Assembly: GCA_008973525.1 (NCBI GenBank) | Contig: WACJ01000527.1 | Span: 1,674,001-1,738,000, forward strand | Source of the DNA: Stenopsyche tienmushanensis | Lineage: Eukaryota > Arthropoda > Insecta > Trichoptera > Stenopsychidae | Direction: 5' to 3' | DNA length: 64,000 nt | In this document: positions 30,054 through 42,399 of the stretch, piece by piece | How the letters are laid out: each line of letters starts with the position of its first letter | How positions within the stretch are numbered: position 1 is the first letter of the stretch | The notes under the pieces: model-generated | Databases searched by the model: none | The model's input: the letters and a program-made list of their open reading frames with translations, nothing else | Told to the model about the DNA's origin: nothing | Position numbers and translations under genes: made by a program

Positions 30054-33000
30054 ATGGCCGAACAGTGGAAAAAGTGCGAGAACGAAGCCGGCTTTCCGTT
30101 CTACGTCAGGTGAGTCGACTTCCGTTCTTCTCGCGACGTCCTCGTCTCTTCCGTCTTTCGGGTGCGTTTGACGCGTTGCGTGACCCCAACTTTGAAAAGT
30201 AAGTTCGCGTAGACATCCGTCATTTCTTCCGAGCGATTTTAAACGTTAAACTTTATCAAATATCAAATTAGAATACCATATACGTAGTTGACGTCGTCCG
30301 ACCTTCGACGTTTTCAATTCATCGCAGAAAACCTTTCACTTTGTTTCTTCGTCAGTTAAACTTTAATTATTACCATATTTCTTCACTATAATCATGTTAT
30401 TATATTCATAATATGAATAATTAATTATTTTAGTCAATTTGATACAAAACAATTAATATATCTTCGCCGATCCATCTTCAGTTGAGATGTATATGGTGTT
30501 TTTTTAAGATGTCAAATTGCACGTACAGCTATGAAAAACAGTTCATACCAGAAGTGAAAAAGTATAAAAACTCCATAGATAAAAGAGGAAAAACATTATT
30601 ATTACTAGACAATGCACCGTCCCATCCATCTATAGATGATTTAAACAAGATCGATGAAATGTTTACGGTAAAATTTCTTCCACCAAATGGGACGTCGGTA
30701 ATACAACCGATAGATCAGGGTGTAATAGAAACATTCTAACGTTAAATCAGATGCTTCGACAATTATTGCTAGTAGACGATGATAATGAAGAAGCGGTTAT
30801 CAGCTTCCACAAGAAAATAAATTTAAAAGATTGTTGCCACATCGCAGCAGATAATTTGAATTCTTTAACCTAGCCTAGTGGTTAAACTGTGATGCAAACG
30901 ATCCTGGATTCCAAATTTTGAATGATGAAATAATTAAAGAAATATCTATCTCATAAAAACAATGTTGAAAAGACGAAGAAGAAATTTGTGAGGGGGGAGA
31001 TATTGGTTCTATACATTTTGAAGTTCTTCGGTGTTTAGATGTCACTATGAAATGGCTTGAGTTTGAATTGAATTGAATTGTTTATTTTCGATTATCTGGA
31101 CTACTTTCGTCCCCAATTAGTCCAGATAGTCGAGGTTCTACTGTATTCAGAATATTACTTTACATTACTAAATTGATTATCGAATGTAATCAATTTTGTC
31201 CTATACACTGTTGATTTAATAGCTAATTTTTTATAACCAATTCTAGGGAAGAACCTGCGGCAAAGCGATGGAGTCATCCAGCATTCGATGAAATATTGGA
31301 GAAAGTTAACCGATCTTCAAATGTTAAATATGCCACATACAGAATGGCGTATAAAATTAAAATTCTACAGGAGAATATAAAAGGTTTCATTTCGCTTCCT
31401 AACATATCTCCAGTGTGATTGTCTCGCGTTTAACACTTGCAATTTTTCAGTTCCAAATATACGGATCGTATCCGGAGTTTTCGCTCATCACTGTTTGAGC
31501 ATATCGGAGAGTAGTTTTGTGTTGGAACCGTGCGAGTTGGAGGCCATTTTGACTGATATTTATTTTGCTGCCCAGAAAGAAGGATCATTCGAGGGAGACG
31601 TTGACACCGCATCAGAAATAGCTTTAAGTTTTCTTCTGAACATATATGACAGGTTTACTATTTTATTCTGATTTAATAGCCATCATTTCATTTCAGCATT
31701 GTTTAAAGTCCTATAACAATTATTTTTATTCAGTGAACGTTCATCGTCGGTCAGCATTCAGGCTGCTAAAACTGCCTTGGTGATGCTCAGTGACGATCCA
31801 AATCGTGAAAAGTGGAGATTTTTATTTTCGACAATGGCCGATCACAATGGATGTATAAGTCCTCGTCGGCTGACATCTCTTTTGACTCAAATTGCTTTAT
31901 TAGCTGAATACATCAGCGAGAAGACAAATTTTGGGCAACATCTAGTTCAAAGCGAAGTAGATAAATGCTTTGCCAAGGTTTGTAAAAAAATTATAATGGA
32001 AATACCAAGCTTATTATGTTGGATCAAAAACATATTTGTCTCTATTTTAGACTCCGGGAATGCTAGGATTGTCAGAGCATGGTCTCTTTCAATGGTTAGA
32101 GAGTTCAACTCCGCCATCTCTGTTGCTTTGGATGGATGTTCGCGTCAGACTACAAGAAACTGCAAAACAATCGGACAATCTAGTTGCCAATAATATCGAT
32201 GTGACAATATGGAAATGTTCAATCTGCGACAAAAAAAATCCCATGGTATTTTTTAAACTTCCTATTCTTAATTTCGTTCATAAATACAATCAACCCTGCT
32301 ATAAAACCTAACTTCAAATTTTGTATAGGCTTCTAACTTTCTATAGCGTTTTTTTTTATACTGCGGACCCTATCTCGATGTTATAAGAGGATTGACTCTA
32401 TTTTATTTCTTTAATAGTATTAAAAATATACAAAGATCATCCAGAAAGTATGATTACAACATTTATATAGGATCGAAAAATGCTTGTTTAATTGGAATTC
32501 ACAGGATACTTCACAAATATATTAAACTATTTTTCAAAGTAATCGCCGTCGAGATCAAGACATTTGTGTAGTTAGGGCACCAGCTTTTGAATGCCAGTGT
32601 CAGACTTCCGCTGCCAACTCGTTTTTGGTTCTCGTTTCTCCTTCCTGTACACCCATTTCACACACAACTTTTGTAACCAAGTTTTTCCTACACAATATCA
32701 CCAACGAGACTTCAAAGACTGTCAGGAAATTCTTTGTAAAGGTCGTCAAGTGTCACACATTGGTCGTTTTGCACTTGTTCTTCATTTTTTTTGAACAAGT
32801 TTGTTAAAAATCCCTGATCTATCGTGGCGGTGGAAACGCAACGATCTCTCCGCAGAACTATGATTGAACAAAATGACCCTTAGGATCCCTTGTAACCTTA
32901 CTTTCTAGATAACCCCCGTACAATTTAAGTATGCTTTATTTATTTCGGAATCATTCTCATATTTTAGGGTCTGAAATTTAAATGCACGAGATGCTGGGGA

Positions 33001-36000
33001 ATGATGATTTGTGAAAAATGCCATTTGTACAATGAAACTAAATCTACTATAGGGAGCGCAGTTTATAGACATAAAAAGTCGCACGTCGTAAAGGAAATAA
33101 TCGACCCTCAGGTAATGGCTATTAAATTAATTTTGTTAATATATATATTTTTGAAAATGATTTCCTAATCTCGCTTTTGTAATATAGGGTATGCCATCTC
33201 AGTGCATTATGGGTTTTGTTAAGAGCATGAAAAAGATACTGAACTGTCCGACGCACTGTAGACGAGGTCATAATTTTTCTGCCGATGTACAATTTCCATT
33301 GGATGCAAATAAGGATCGCGGCGAAGTTTCTTCGGTTCCCATAATTATGGATAATAAGGAGTCAAAAGTAACTAAAATTGAAGTTAACAAGCACCGAGTT
33401 TATACATCTACAGTCGGAAAAGCGAACGGAAAGAATATATCTGATCCGAAAATAGTTCTTCAAGATATTATAGCTCAATTGGAAAGTCAAAATAGGTTTG
33501 TTATTTTTTTTATTCACCATCGACTTTTTTGGGGTCCTTTTCAAGCAATACCCTAGAGTTCCCTATTTCCATTTTTAACTATTTGACGTACACACCTGGA
33601 ACAACGGTTTTCGCTATTTATGAAGATGATATGCATAGACTTATCTGGCGCAATAAGAATGTATTGTCTACTGACGTATGACGATATTTGACGGTAACTG
33701 TGCGTCAATGGGTTAAACTGTTTAAATCGCCAATGACACTGGTTTAGTTTTAGAATATTCCCGCAAGTATTGGTGATTTTTTTCAGTGTTTCATTTGCCT
33801 TCATTCCTTGGCTGAACTAAAACAGCATATGATAGTGCAAGTCCGTTTCTTCTATTATACAACTATTGCTTCTATTACAACCATACTCAACTATTACAAT
33901 TGTCTCAATACAAACTAACTGAGAAAGAGCTTATCAAAGAAACTATGATTATTTTTCGGTACACCTAAAATCCCCATTGAATATTTATTTTATATATTTT
34001 GTAAATAATGACATTATTATTTTATCGACAGAGCTTTGAAAAATATAAGTGATGTATTTCAAGATGTACAAAATATGAATAGCGTAGATCGAAGAATTCA
34101 ACATAAAGTTGATAATCATTGGGGCCAAATAGCAACACAAATCAACAGGCTTAAAATATTTAAGGTATTACTGAATACGCTTTAAAAAATATAAGATTTA
34201 TCTACAGTTTTTAATTGATTCATAACATATTTATATATTGCTTTTCTTTTAAGGAAAACTTACTACCGGGATTTCAAACTCCGATTACCGAGTGGGAGAA
34301 TAATCCTGTTGCTGATGTGTCTCAGATCCAAAACAGGACTATAATGAATAGAAAAGATACAAATGTACCGCCGTTTGAACCGTTTAGCCCAATTCCGATT
34401 ATGCCTAAAGATTGTATCAACGAATCCACTGTAATGGAGCACAAAAATATAAAAAATGTTCATGCGAAATCTGTAAATGCGTCGGATAAAAATTTGATGA
34501 AAAATGAAAATGCGTATAAACCTCCCGATAGTATCTCCAATGTGTCAATGAGCGATATAAGTACATGGTTTGGAAATGGTATTTATATTGAATTTCAAAC
34601 AATAATGAGTACTTTCATAGTATAATTTTAATTAAATTGGTCTTTATTTCTGTTTTAGACACGGAATCCGATAGAGGATCCAAAGAAAAATCGGCCGCAA
34701 AACATTTGAAAACAAATAAAAGTTTGCTCTATCCTAATAGAGTGGGATCAACGACGTCAGAAGACAAATTTAACGCGGATATAGAAAGCGTCGCTACTTC
34801 AAATAACAAAATGAAAGAGTTGAATGCTGATATCGACAGTGTTTTAGATAGATTGCAAACTATTTTAACAAATAAATTTGAATTAGACGGTAAGGGTTAA
34901 TATTTTAAACATTTATATTGGGGGGGGGACCTAAAAATATTTGCAAATTTAGTTTATAAAAGTCCCATCTTACCATCGCTTTGGTAGTCAGGTTAGTTAG
35001 GAAGCAGTTTGGTAACGATCCTACCCCATAACACGCATCCTATTAATTTTGCCAGTGAGCCTGAAATATGTTTGTACAGTGGTCCATGGTGATCCCAGTC
35101 TTTGTGATAACTCCTCGATTGTTTGCTGTTGATCTGACTCAATTAAGGATCATCAAAAATTGAAGTTCATTCTGTTCACTAAAGAGCAAAAATGAAGCAA
35201 TCAGCGACTACCTCAACGAGCTAACCACCACTGAAGCATCAGAATACTCACTGGGGGAAGCTACAAAATGTCTAAAATGACCCCGAACAACATCACCGCC
35301 TATCGAAAAAAAAACAACGAAGAATGGAATAGAAACAGCATAGAAAAGGTGGAAATATTCACTAGCTACTCGACAAAAGTATTCACACAACAACATGAAT
35401 ACTTCAGAAAGCGAAGATGAGATTCACCAGCCCCCAAATACAAAAAAATCAACCATTTGCATTAAAAAAATCACAAGGCGAAAAATCAGATCAGCAAAGG
35501 TTAATATAAAAAATCGTCTGGCTACGATCTCATTGTGGGAAGAATGATAAAGGAACTTCTATTCTTCCCAACCAAACCAAACCTCCGGGACGCGTAGGCT
35601 GAAAAGATATATGGTCCTTTTTTTTCGTTTCCTCATGACTGAGGATTGGAACTATGACCATACAGATTTTGTTTGTTTCCGAACTACGTCCTTCCAGCTA
35701 ATCCTGTCTTGCGCCGTCTGCAGGGCTATAGTGAGGGTTGAGTCCGTTGCCTCCTTCACTTGGTTGCTCAATCTTCGTGGTGACTGTTCTCTTCTCTTCC
35801 CTGACACACTGCCCACCATCATTAGTTTTTCTAAATTTTCCCCATCCCGGCGAGCAATGTGTCCGAAAAACTTTAGTATTCGCCCCAGGCAGGCCCCATC
35901 CTGCGTGTTCTTCGGGTATTTTCCATTCTGTGAAGTATTTCAATCTATTCTGTAGAATGTGATTATTTTGCTGGCATGCGCAATTAGAGAAATTATTCGA

Positions 36001-37667
36001 TAATTTTCACATTTGCCTGTTGAACCCTTTATGTGTATAGGGATAATTGTAGAGTTGATCCATTAATTTGGCCACTTGCAGTTATCCCACATTTTTTAAC
36101 ACATATTTAATGTAGTGTGCGGTATCCGTCTTCTTCAATATTTTTAACCTGTTGAGGAGCGAGCAAATTTAAAATCGATGAAGTCGTTGATGTCATAATC
36201 GCTTTACGCCGATTACTTTCTGTCAGCTCCTAATCAGCCTAAGACAATCTTCAATTCGAGGCAGAGTCAATTGTAAATAAACATTTGATAATATACAAGA
36301 TCGCGTCATTTCTTTACATAAACAATGCACAAAAAATCGATTCATTTGCTCCTCCTTTAGAAGGAAATGATAATTGAACAAAGACTCATTCAACACGCAG
36401 CGAAGAAAGGCAAGCAGTTAAATAGATAACACCCAATATTCAGTCGTTTCTTTGCGTAAACAAATAACACACTTGAAATCGAAATCATTATAAGTCGATA
36501 AATTTGGGCTTAACGATCTATACAATCATGCGAGGAACTATCCGTCTCAGTCTCCCGAACTGCGCTAAGTTCTCTCTGTCTCTGTCTGTCTCCGAGCTTC
36601 AATGTGCAAGAGTGCTCTTTCTGGGGCATAAGAATTAGGACGTACATGTACGTCGAAGCTCCCTGACAGCTTAAGGATCTCTGCGGATATATTATCAGGT
36701 CCTAGAGTTTTATTATTTTTAAGCTTCTAAGGTCCTCGTTAATGAATGAAGACTTACACGAGTCAGCAACATACACGTCAAAAGAAGAACTAAATATCTC
36801 TCAGAGGATAGATTGATTATACAAAAAAAAATCCATTCTCTGTTTATCCCTTAACTCTTACGGGAGTATTATCGGAGACCCTCCGTTATCCCCTCCACTA
36901 TTCAGAAAGAGCACTCTTGTGCATTGAAGTTCCGAGGCAGACAGAGAGAGAGAACTTAGCGCAGTTCGGGAGACTGAGACGGAGAGCTTCGCCGCATGCA
37001 TCGCACGATTGTATAGATCGTTAGCCCAAATTTATTGACTAATAATGATTTCGATTTCAAGTGTGTAATTTGTTTACGCAAAGAAATGACGGAATGTTGT
37101 GTGTTATGGAGAGTGTTTGTTTATTTAACTGCTTGCCGTTCTTCGCTGTGTGTTGAATGAGTCTTTGTCCAATTATCATTTCCTTCTAAAGGAGGAGCAA
37201 ATTAATCGTTTTTTTTGTGTATTGTTTATGTAAAGAAATGACGTGGTCTTGTATGCGCTATCAAGTGTTCATTTACAATTGACTGCCTCGAATTGAAGAT
37301 TGTCTTATCGCTGATAGGAGCTGACAGAAAGTAATCGGTGTAAAGCGATTATGACATTAACGACTTCATCGATTTTAAATTTGCTCACTAACGAAAAGGT
37401 TAACAATAGTTTTACTGAAAATATCACTGTGTCTGAACACAAACGGAGCTCAAACATAAGGTCTCAAAATTTACGAATACTTTCAGGTTCCCCTAATAGA
37501 TGGTCTTATTTTAATAGATACATGAATTACGATTTGTTTTATTTATTTTAGAAATGAACTTCGATAACAGTCAACTGCAAGAAACAGCAAATGAAATGGA
37601 AGGCCTTCTCGGAACATTGATAAGAGGAGTTGAACAGCGAAGAACAATTAAGGGCGATAAAATATGA
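30054..37667 (+). CDS. dah: Dystrophin-family protein, discontinuous actin hexagon (dah)-like, 11 exons
   Basis: Coding exons: 30054-30109, 31247-31383, 31451-31652, 31734-31977, 32051-32245, 32968-33111, 33188-33495, 34032-34164, 34254-34578, 34659-34889, 37552-37667. All introns are GT-AG and phases agree, giving 2091 nt or 696 aa. Residues 1-35 form a WW domain with W5, W27 and P30 (RWSHP, like the dystrophin WDHP). Residues about 45-265 match the dystrophin/dystrobrevin EF-hand region. Residues 269-317 are a complete ZZ zinc finger (C269, C272, C284, C287, C293, C296, H313, H317). The tail is poorly conserved, with coiled-coil-prone segments near 429-473 and 640-690. Drosophila Dah organises actin at furrow membranes; the same role is inferred. 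A WW plus EF plus ZZ layout without spectrin repeats fits Dah better than dystrobrevin, which has no WW. Introns 1, 5, 7 and 10 carry transposon sequence. Confidence 0.88.
30482..31143 (+). pseudogene. pogo/Tigger-type transposase fragment in dah intron 1
   Basis: The frame at 30482-30739 contains LLLLDNAPSHPS, KFLPPNGTSVIQPIDQGVI and surrounding residues, the second part of the DDE catalytic domain of pogo/jerky transposases. After a stop it continues as NEEAVISFHKKINLKDCCHI near 30790. The right end at about 31117-31143 reads inward as CAGTAGAACCTCGACTATC, a Tigger-like terminal repeat. The 5' half is missing, so it is inactive. Confidence 0.85.
32431..32918. mobile_element. Short mariner derivative in dah intron 5
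   Basis: 488-bp element with ends CAAAGATCATCCAGAAAG... and (reading inward) CGGGGGTTATCTAGAAAG..., flanked by TA at 32429-32430 and 32919-32920. Interior motifs 'GTAATCGCCGTCGAGAT' and 'TTTTGAATGCCAGTGT' match the mariner at 55253-58025. It lacks most of the transposase and is non-autonomous. Confidence 0.8.
35160..35590 (+). pseudogene. Jockey-like non-LTR retrotransposon fragment in dah intron 10
   Basis: Degenerate plus-strand reading includes 'LFTKEQK', 'LNELTTTEASEYSL', 'TTSPPI', 'NNMNTSESEDEI' and 'SGYDLIVGRMIKEL'. These correspond to the linker between endonuclease and reverse transcriptase and the start of the RT in Jockey-group elements. Multiple stops and frameshifts. Confidence 0.65.
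35630..35955 (-). pseudogene. RTE-like retrotransposon 3' fragment in dah intron 10
   Basis: Minus-strand reading gives 'ILKFFGHIARRDGENLEK', 'LMMVGSVSGKRR' and 'ALQTAQDRISWKDVV', the typical C-terminal tail of endonuclease-reverse-transcriptase elements. It is oriented opposite to dah. Not the same copy as 23760-24250. Confidence 0.75.
36160..36640 (-). repeat. Left arm of long inverted repeat (family A, reverse)
   Basis: A reverse-orientation family A copy from 'GAGCAAATTTAAAATCGATG' through 'AAAGCGATT', the CAATTGAC block, the GTAAACAAA block and the GAGAGA-rich block. It pairs along nearly its whole length with 36890-37385. About 250 bp separate the arms. Confidence 0.85.
36645..36880 (-). 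pseudogene. RT-like fragment in the loop of the inverted repeat
   Basis: The minus strand can be read as 'NNKTLGPDNISAEILKL' followed by SGS, matching the 'GPDNIPAEVLK' motif of non-LTR reverse transcriptases, with one or two frame changes. Only about 50 residues are recognisable. Confidence 0.5.
36890..37385 (+). repeat. Right arm of long inverted repeat (family A, forward)
   Basis: Forward family A copy complementary to 36160-36640. Its 3' edge 'TTTTAAATTTGCTC' mirrors the outer edge of the left arm, so the outer boundaries of the structure coincide. The last dah exon starts 166 bp further on. A short ORF running from here to 37551 does not splice in phase with dah exons and was not included. 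Confidence 0.85.
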
Positions 37668-40270
37668 ACACGGAGTAGACATGTGCCTCTTTATTTATTA
37701 GACTGAATCATTCCATTCCAATATTAATATTGAATATTAAATTTTATTTTATAATTATTGACATGAAGATAATCATTCTGTTTTTTTTTTTTTTGGAATG
37801 TTCTTTGAATAACTTGACCCAACTCTTACTGAAGAGTTGTATAATTTTTTTATATAATTGAGATATAAATCTTGTTTATTAAAGTAAAATAGTATGTATT
37901 GTGCATACAAAAATATGTACATTTTAAATCTGCGAGCAGATAATGAAGTGCTTTAACAATTGTATGGACTTGATATTTTTATAGTATATTATAGTATTGA
38001 TTCTTAGAATTATATATTGTGGAATAATTCAGATTAAGATAATTATTTTATTAATGTTTGCAATATTTTAAATTGGTTGCTCATCGAAATTTTTGCATTT
38101 GAAATAGTTTAAAAATACAAGCCAAGTTTCGGTTTTTCGGTTAGTAAGTAAAAAAGTATTAAGTAAAAGTATTATGAATATTATGTAAAAAAGCATTAAG
38201 CCTTAAAATTCATTATAAAAATGAACAAGTTCATAAAGGGCCAACATTTGGAATAATGTTAAAATGTAACCAATTTGTTGCTTATGTCCCAGTTTTAATT
38301 AAGGTGCTTTAAACTATTTGCAATATAAGTGTATAGATATTGTGGTGTCAAATTTCCTATGTTGTACAAAAAAGATCTCTATTTTTAAAAATTCGCAATG
38401 TAACGATTATTAAACGAGGGGTATTATTTTTTTAATTGAAAATATCGATATATAAAGTTAGATAATTAAAAAATTGACGTATCACGATTTATTAAGTAGA
38501 TTTTTTTATATTGATGGCATTATATTCGATGTAAGCCTTGTATATGACGTGAATCATATGTAATCTATGTTTAATTACATTATAAATATATATTTTTGTA
38601 CCAAATAATAAATTATTTGCTAAAATGTTGCTATTGAATATTCATCATGTCGTTATCATCATGTTAATGCTAAAAAGCTGGCATTTCAATTATCTTGACA
38701 GAGGCTAAATTACAATGGAAAAATTAGTATAACTGCACTAAAATCATTATTTTCATGTTCACAAATATAAAGTGATATAACGGAAGACTTGAATTAAAAA
38801 TAATGAGATGTTAGAAATACATTTATTCAATATAAATACAGTTAATATATTTTAAAGTGATAACAGTAATGGTAAACACTGGTAAATAAAAATCTTTAAA
38901 GTTAAAAACATAACGGAATTGTCACAATCATAATAAAAATTAGTTTTTTATATATAAAATTTTTCAAACCAGTTTTGTCGAAAATATTCATGTTACTAAT
39001 TATTTATAAAACACAATTTACATTATTACGTATCTGAACAATCAATCGATTCTTGGAAATAATTTATACGATCAATATATATACATTTTTGATGAAAAAT
39101 TTATTATCACGTAATAATTTCAATGATGATTGATTTTATTTATTGCGATAAGACGTACGAAGCATAAGATCTTTAGTTTGAGATTTCTTGAGAACTCCTC
39201 TCGTCCAACAAATCATACATATCAGAGAAAGTATTTATCTACGAATAAACTATCATATAAATATAAATTATATAGTCTAAAATATTGTGAAGGAGCGTAT
39301 TAAAATAGCAATATATAAAGATATATTTTAAAGCTATGTGAAATCATCATGCATTTTATTAAACTAAAGGAGTTCCTTATTAAATACAATTTTAAAGTAA
39401 TAAGGTACATACTGACAAATTGTGTGGTGTATATTAAATATAAATGCAACGGATATTATGTATTGTGCTCGATGTGTTAAATTATTAATAATACTTTATT
39501 CTTTATACAGTTTGTCATTTATATTATATTATTTTTCATCTATCAATGAAGTAGATATATGTATTTTTTTAATTAAAAAAATAAAGATTTTTATATTTTT
39601 ATAAAATAATTTATTATTGCATGTCGGCCATGTTCTATTATGTATCAACGTTAATAGAAGTTATATATAAATATCCTCTTTTCTCAAAAGAAATTCCATA
39701 AAAAACTGTACACATTTTACATTTGTTTAATCTAAACGTTATTACACATGCAATTCTAAACACTGCCTCGTTATTTTATGTACAAGAAATTTTAATTTTA
39801 TGTTTTTAATTTGTCATTTATATAGAAAGCAACTAGAAAGAAATCGACTATTTTACGGATAAAATTTAACCTTTAAAATACTATTTTATTCATGCAATAC
39901 ATTTTATTCTTTGATCTTTTATAAATATCACGAGCTTGTCCGTTGTTACGGTTCGAACGTATGGTGTTTGCAGTGCTCTGCACATTCGAGTTTTTTGTAT
40001 CGTTTGTAGTTTTTTCGGTTTAGCACGTAATTCAGCGACTGCTCGCTTTTTGTGTGTGAAAGTGAAAAACTGTATATATATATTGCTTAATAATCCTGTT
40101 GAGTCTCTTTCGGATACGAACGAAAGCATCTCAGCGCTCATTGCATCACTGGCAATCCGCAATCTTAATGAATCCTAATTTTTATTTATCACATTTGCAA
40201 TATGAGACATCTATCATTCTACTATACTAATTCGGTTAATCTACTAACCGTTATTACTTTCACAGACTCC
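37668..40270. other. Gene-free, very AT-rich stretch 3' of dah
   Basis: Contains the dah 3' UTR of undetermined length and otherwise low-complexity AT-rich DNA. The ORFs around 39890-40178 overlap on both strands and resemble nothing I know. Confidence 0.5.
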
Positions 40271-40429
40271 CCAGCTTGTCACTCACTGTCTCTTACGTAA
40301 TTGATACTGCCTATTTGGTGCAGAGCCAGAAAAACAGGATGAAACAAGCACGAGAGGAACCACAAACAGATTGCCTTCCGAGCAAAACTGCTCAGTCTTT
40401 ACAATTATGTCACGCTATTGGTGATAGTT

Positions 40430-40995
40430 CATCATCCATGGGAAATAGAGGCGAAGGGAAATGAAGCCCTCGCCATAATCAACGCATGGATGCTAATCAC
40501 CTACAGCTGGCGGCAGAGAAGACAGAGGCAATGATCTGCAGCAAACGGAGAAGACCGAGGGTAAACCAGTCTATCCTTTAGGAAACATATAGAAATAGTT
40601 GCGCAGAAGGCAGCCAGCGAAATTGGACAACTCATGCCTAATATTGGAAATCATACATTTAATTCTTCTGTACGGAGCTCCGATTATGGCATGAGGCGCT
40701 CAGGTATGAAAGCAACAGGAAGAAGCTGGCAAGGGTCCAACGGCAGGGGTCGTTTCGAGTCACTGCGGCGTACAGAACAGTATCAGGCAAAAAAGAGGAC
40801 CTTGCATTTTGAAAATCCTATAAAGTATGCAGAGTACGAGCAGAAACTGAGGGAAGCATAACAACAGAGATGGGATCAGTCCTGCAAAGACGGGGTAGCT
40901 GAGCTCAGAGTTGAAGACATGATCCACAACAACATGGCGAGCAAGCAGAACTGGGCGGGAATTTGTAGATGAAGTGATGACCGCCAAAGAGGGCA
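40430..40995 (+). pseudogene. R1-like retrotransposon remnant
   Basis: Plus-strand pieces in shifting frames: 'NEALAIINAWM', 'LQLAAEKTEAMICSKRRRPR', 'KAASEIGQLMPNIGN', 'LYGAPI' and 'VTAAYR'. They follow the order of the R1-like copies at 19859-21144 and 55432-57372. Numerous stops and deletions; probably the oldest R1-like copy here. Confidence 0.75.
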
Positions 40996-41294
40996 TTAGG
41001 GTCCCACTATGTACTTTCGTTCCCGCACTGTGACCAAACTATACCGGTCATCGTAGACACACACTTGCAATAAACAAAAAGTATGCATCAAGCGTAGAAG
41101 TCATTTAAACAGGCGTGTTATTGGGAACGTTCTCCTGCTCTACCATAGCTGCTGCAAGTATTTGCAGGGAAATAGGGGTTTGGACTATTCATTGCCGGCT
41201 CTGGCTAGAGGTGCTTTACGCTGGAATGACTAATCTATTATTATATCCAGATGCCAATCAATTGTCCTGATGAGTACATTTAACAAAAATGGAG

Positions 41295-41590
41295 GGAGGA
41301 GACTACGAAGTTATTCCCCGTAGAATCCTACTTCCACACATTTGGTGCCAAAACTGTTCAAATGCGCGGGGACCATCCACTAGATCTGTATCCTGAAGCG
41401 GAACCTCTAACACATCGCAGGAGAATTTCCCGATTGGCTTCTCCATGCCTGGACATGACCATAGTATGCGATCCGCTGTCATGTCCAGGGCAGTGAGATA
41501 GAAAGACAGAGCGGCTCTCCAACACCAGAATAGGGCTATATCGAAGGCCAGACTATCTGTACTTTTGAAGCAATGTGATAAAAAATACCA
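41295..41590 (-). pseudogene. Possible retroelement ORF remnant
   Basis: A minus-strand frame of about 75 codons reads 'RAALSFYLTALDMTADRILW', 'SCPGMEKPIGKFSCDVLEV', 'PLQDTDLVDGPRAFEQFW' and ends at a stop after GSRILRGITS. The 'DRILWSCPG' part resembles the C-terminal region of non-LTR elements, but I cannot assign it firmly. Confidence 0.35.
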
Positions 41591-41789
41591 GGGGGACAGA
41601 GAAGGACAAGATAGTGGTTTAGTCAGTAAGAATCTGATATTACCATGGGGCCGTCAACACCCAGGGTGTCTTATACAAGATTCCCCTCCCACAAGAAAAA
41701 AAGACCAAATGGATGTGACCCCTTCCTGTGAATTTATATTGAAGAAGTCCTATTCCAGCAGGGGACTGTTTGTGACTGCGCTATAATGA

Positions 41790-42399
41790 CGATATAAATC
41801 ATTTTTTATCAGGGTTTTAAGTGAAATCAAGTCAAAAACTGATTGAATTAATGTTTAAACAATCAAGTTATTTAAGGTTTAAAGAGAATAGCCGATGAAC
41901 GTCTGTATATTTTTTTTAGTGATGATATTATTTTCAGCAAATCTTCAACAACCAAAGAGCTTAAACTGAATGTTCCACGTTTAATCCACGACGTCCACGA
42001 AATTGCAAGCATGTAACTCGCACAAGAATTATTCCTATAATAGAGTTCGACGGTATATTCAGAAGTATAATTACACTTTCTGACTAATATCTATTCAATT
42101 CTACGTAATACTCTTGAACGGATACACTTACAATTAAGGCGACGAAGGTAAAAAATCATACATTTCAAAGTAAAGCGAATGATTATTAACATTTTACATG
42201 TGATATAACAAATAATGGATTTCTTTCCAGCGCTCGTAACACAGGCGTTCCCCATATCAATACGCAAAATCTACAATGAGGAAATACGCATAACGAAAAT
42301 GTACTTTAATTATAACAGGCGTTCCTGGATATGTATGTAATTTTTTTATAATTTCACTAAAATTATGTGTGTTCTTCAATATATTTTTACAATCTAATT
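41790..42399. other. Region 3' of hillarin
   Basis: AT-rich; expected to hold the hillarin 3' UTR on the minus strand. No other feature was seen. Confidence 0.45.

Noticed and set aside
28302..30202. Very long plus-strand ORFs (up to 569 codons) and additional minus-strand frames over the SelD region
   Set aside because: They are frame shadows of the GC-rich SelD gene and its promoter, where stop codons are rare. Their translations are Arg/Ala/Val-rich without domains.
37351..37551. Extra dah exon just before the last exon
   Set aside because: No splice acceptor puts this open frame in the phase needed between exons ending at 34889 and starting at 37552, while those two join in phase directly. 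Part of it lies in the repeat arm.
30054..37667. Dystrobrevin rather than dah
   Set aside because: Dystrobrevins lack a WW domain. Here a WW with W5, W27 and P30 precedes the EF-hand region, and there are no spectrin repeats as in dystrophin.
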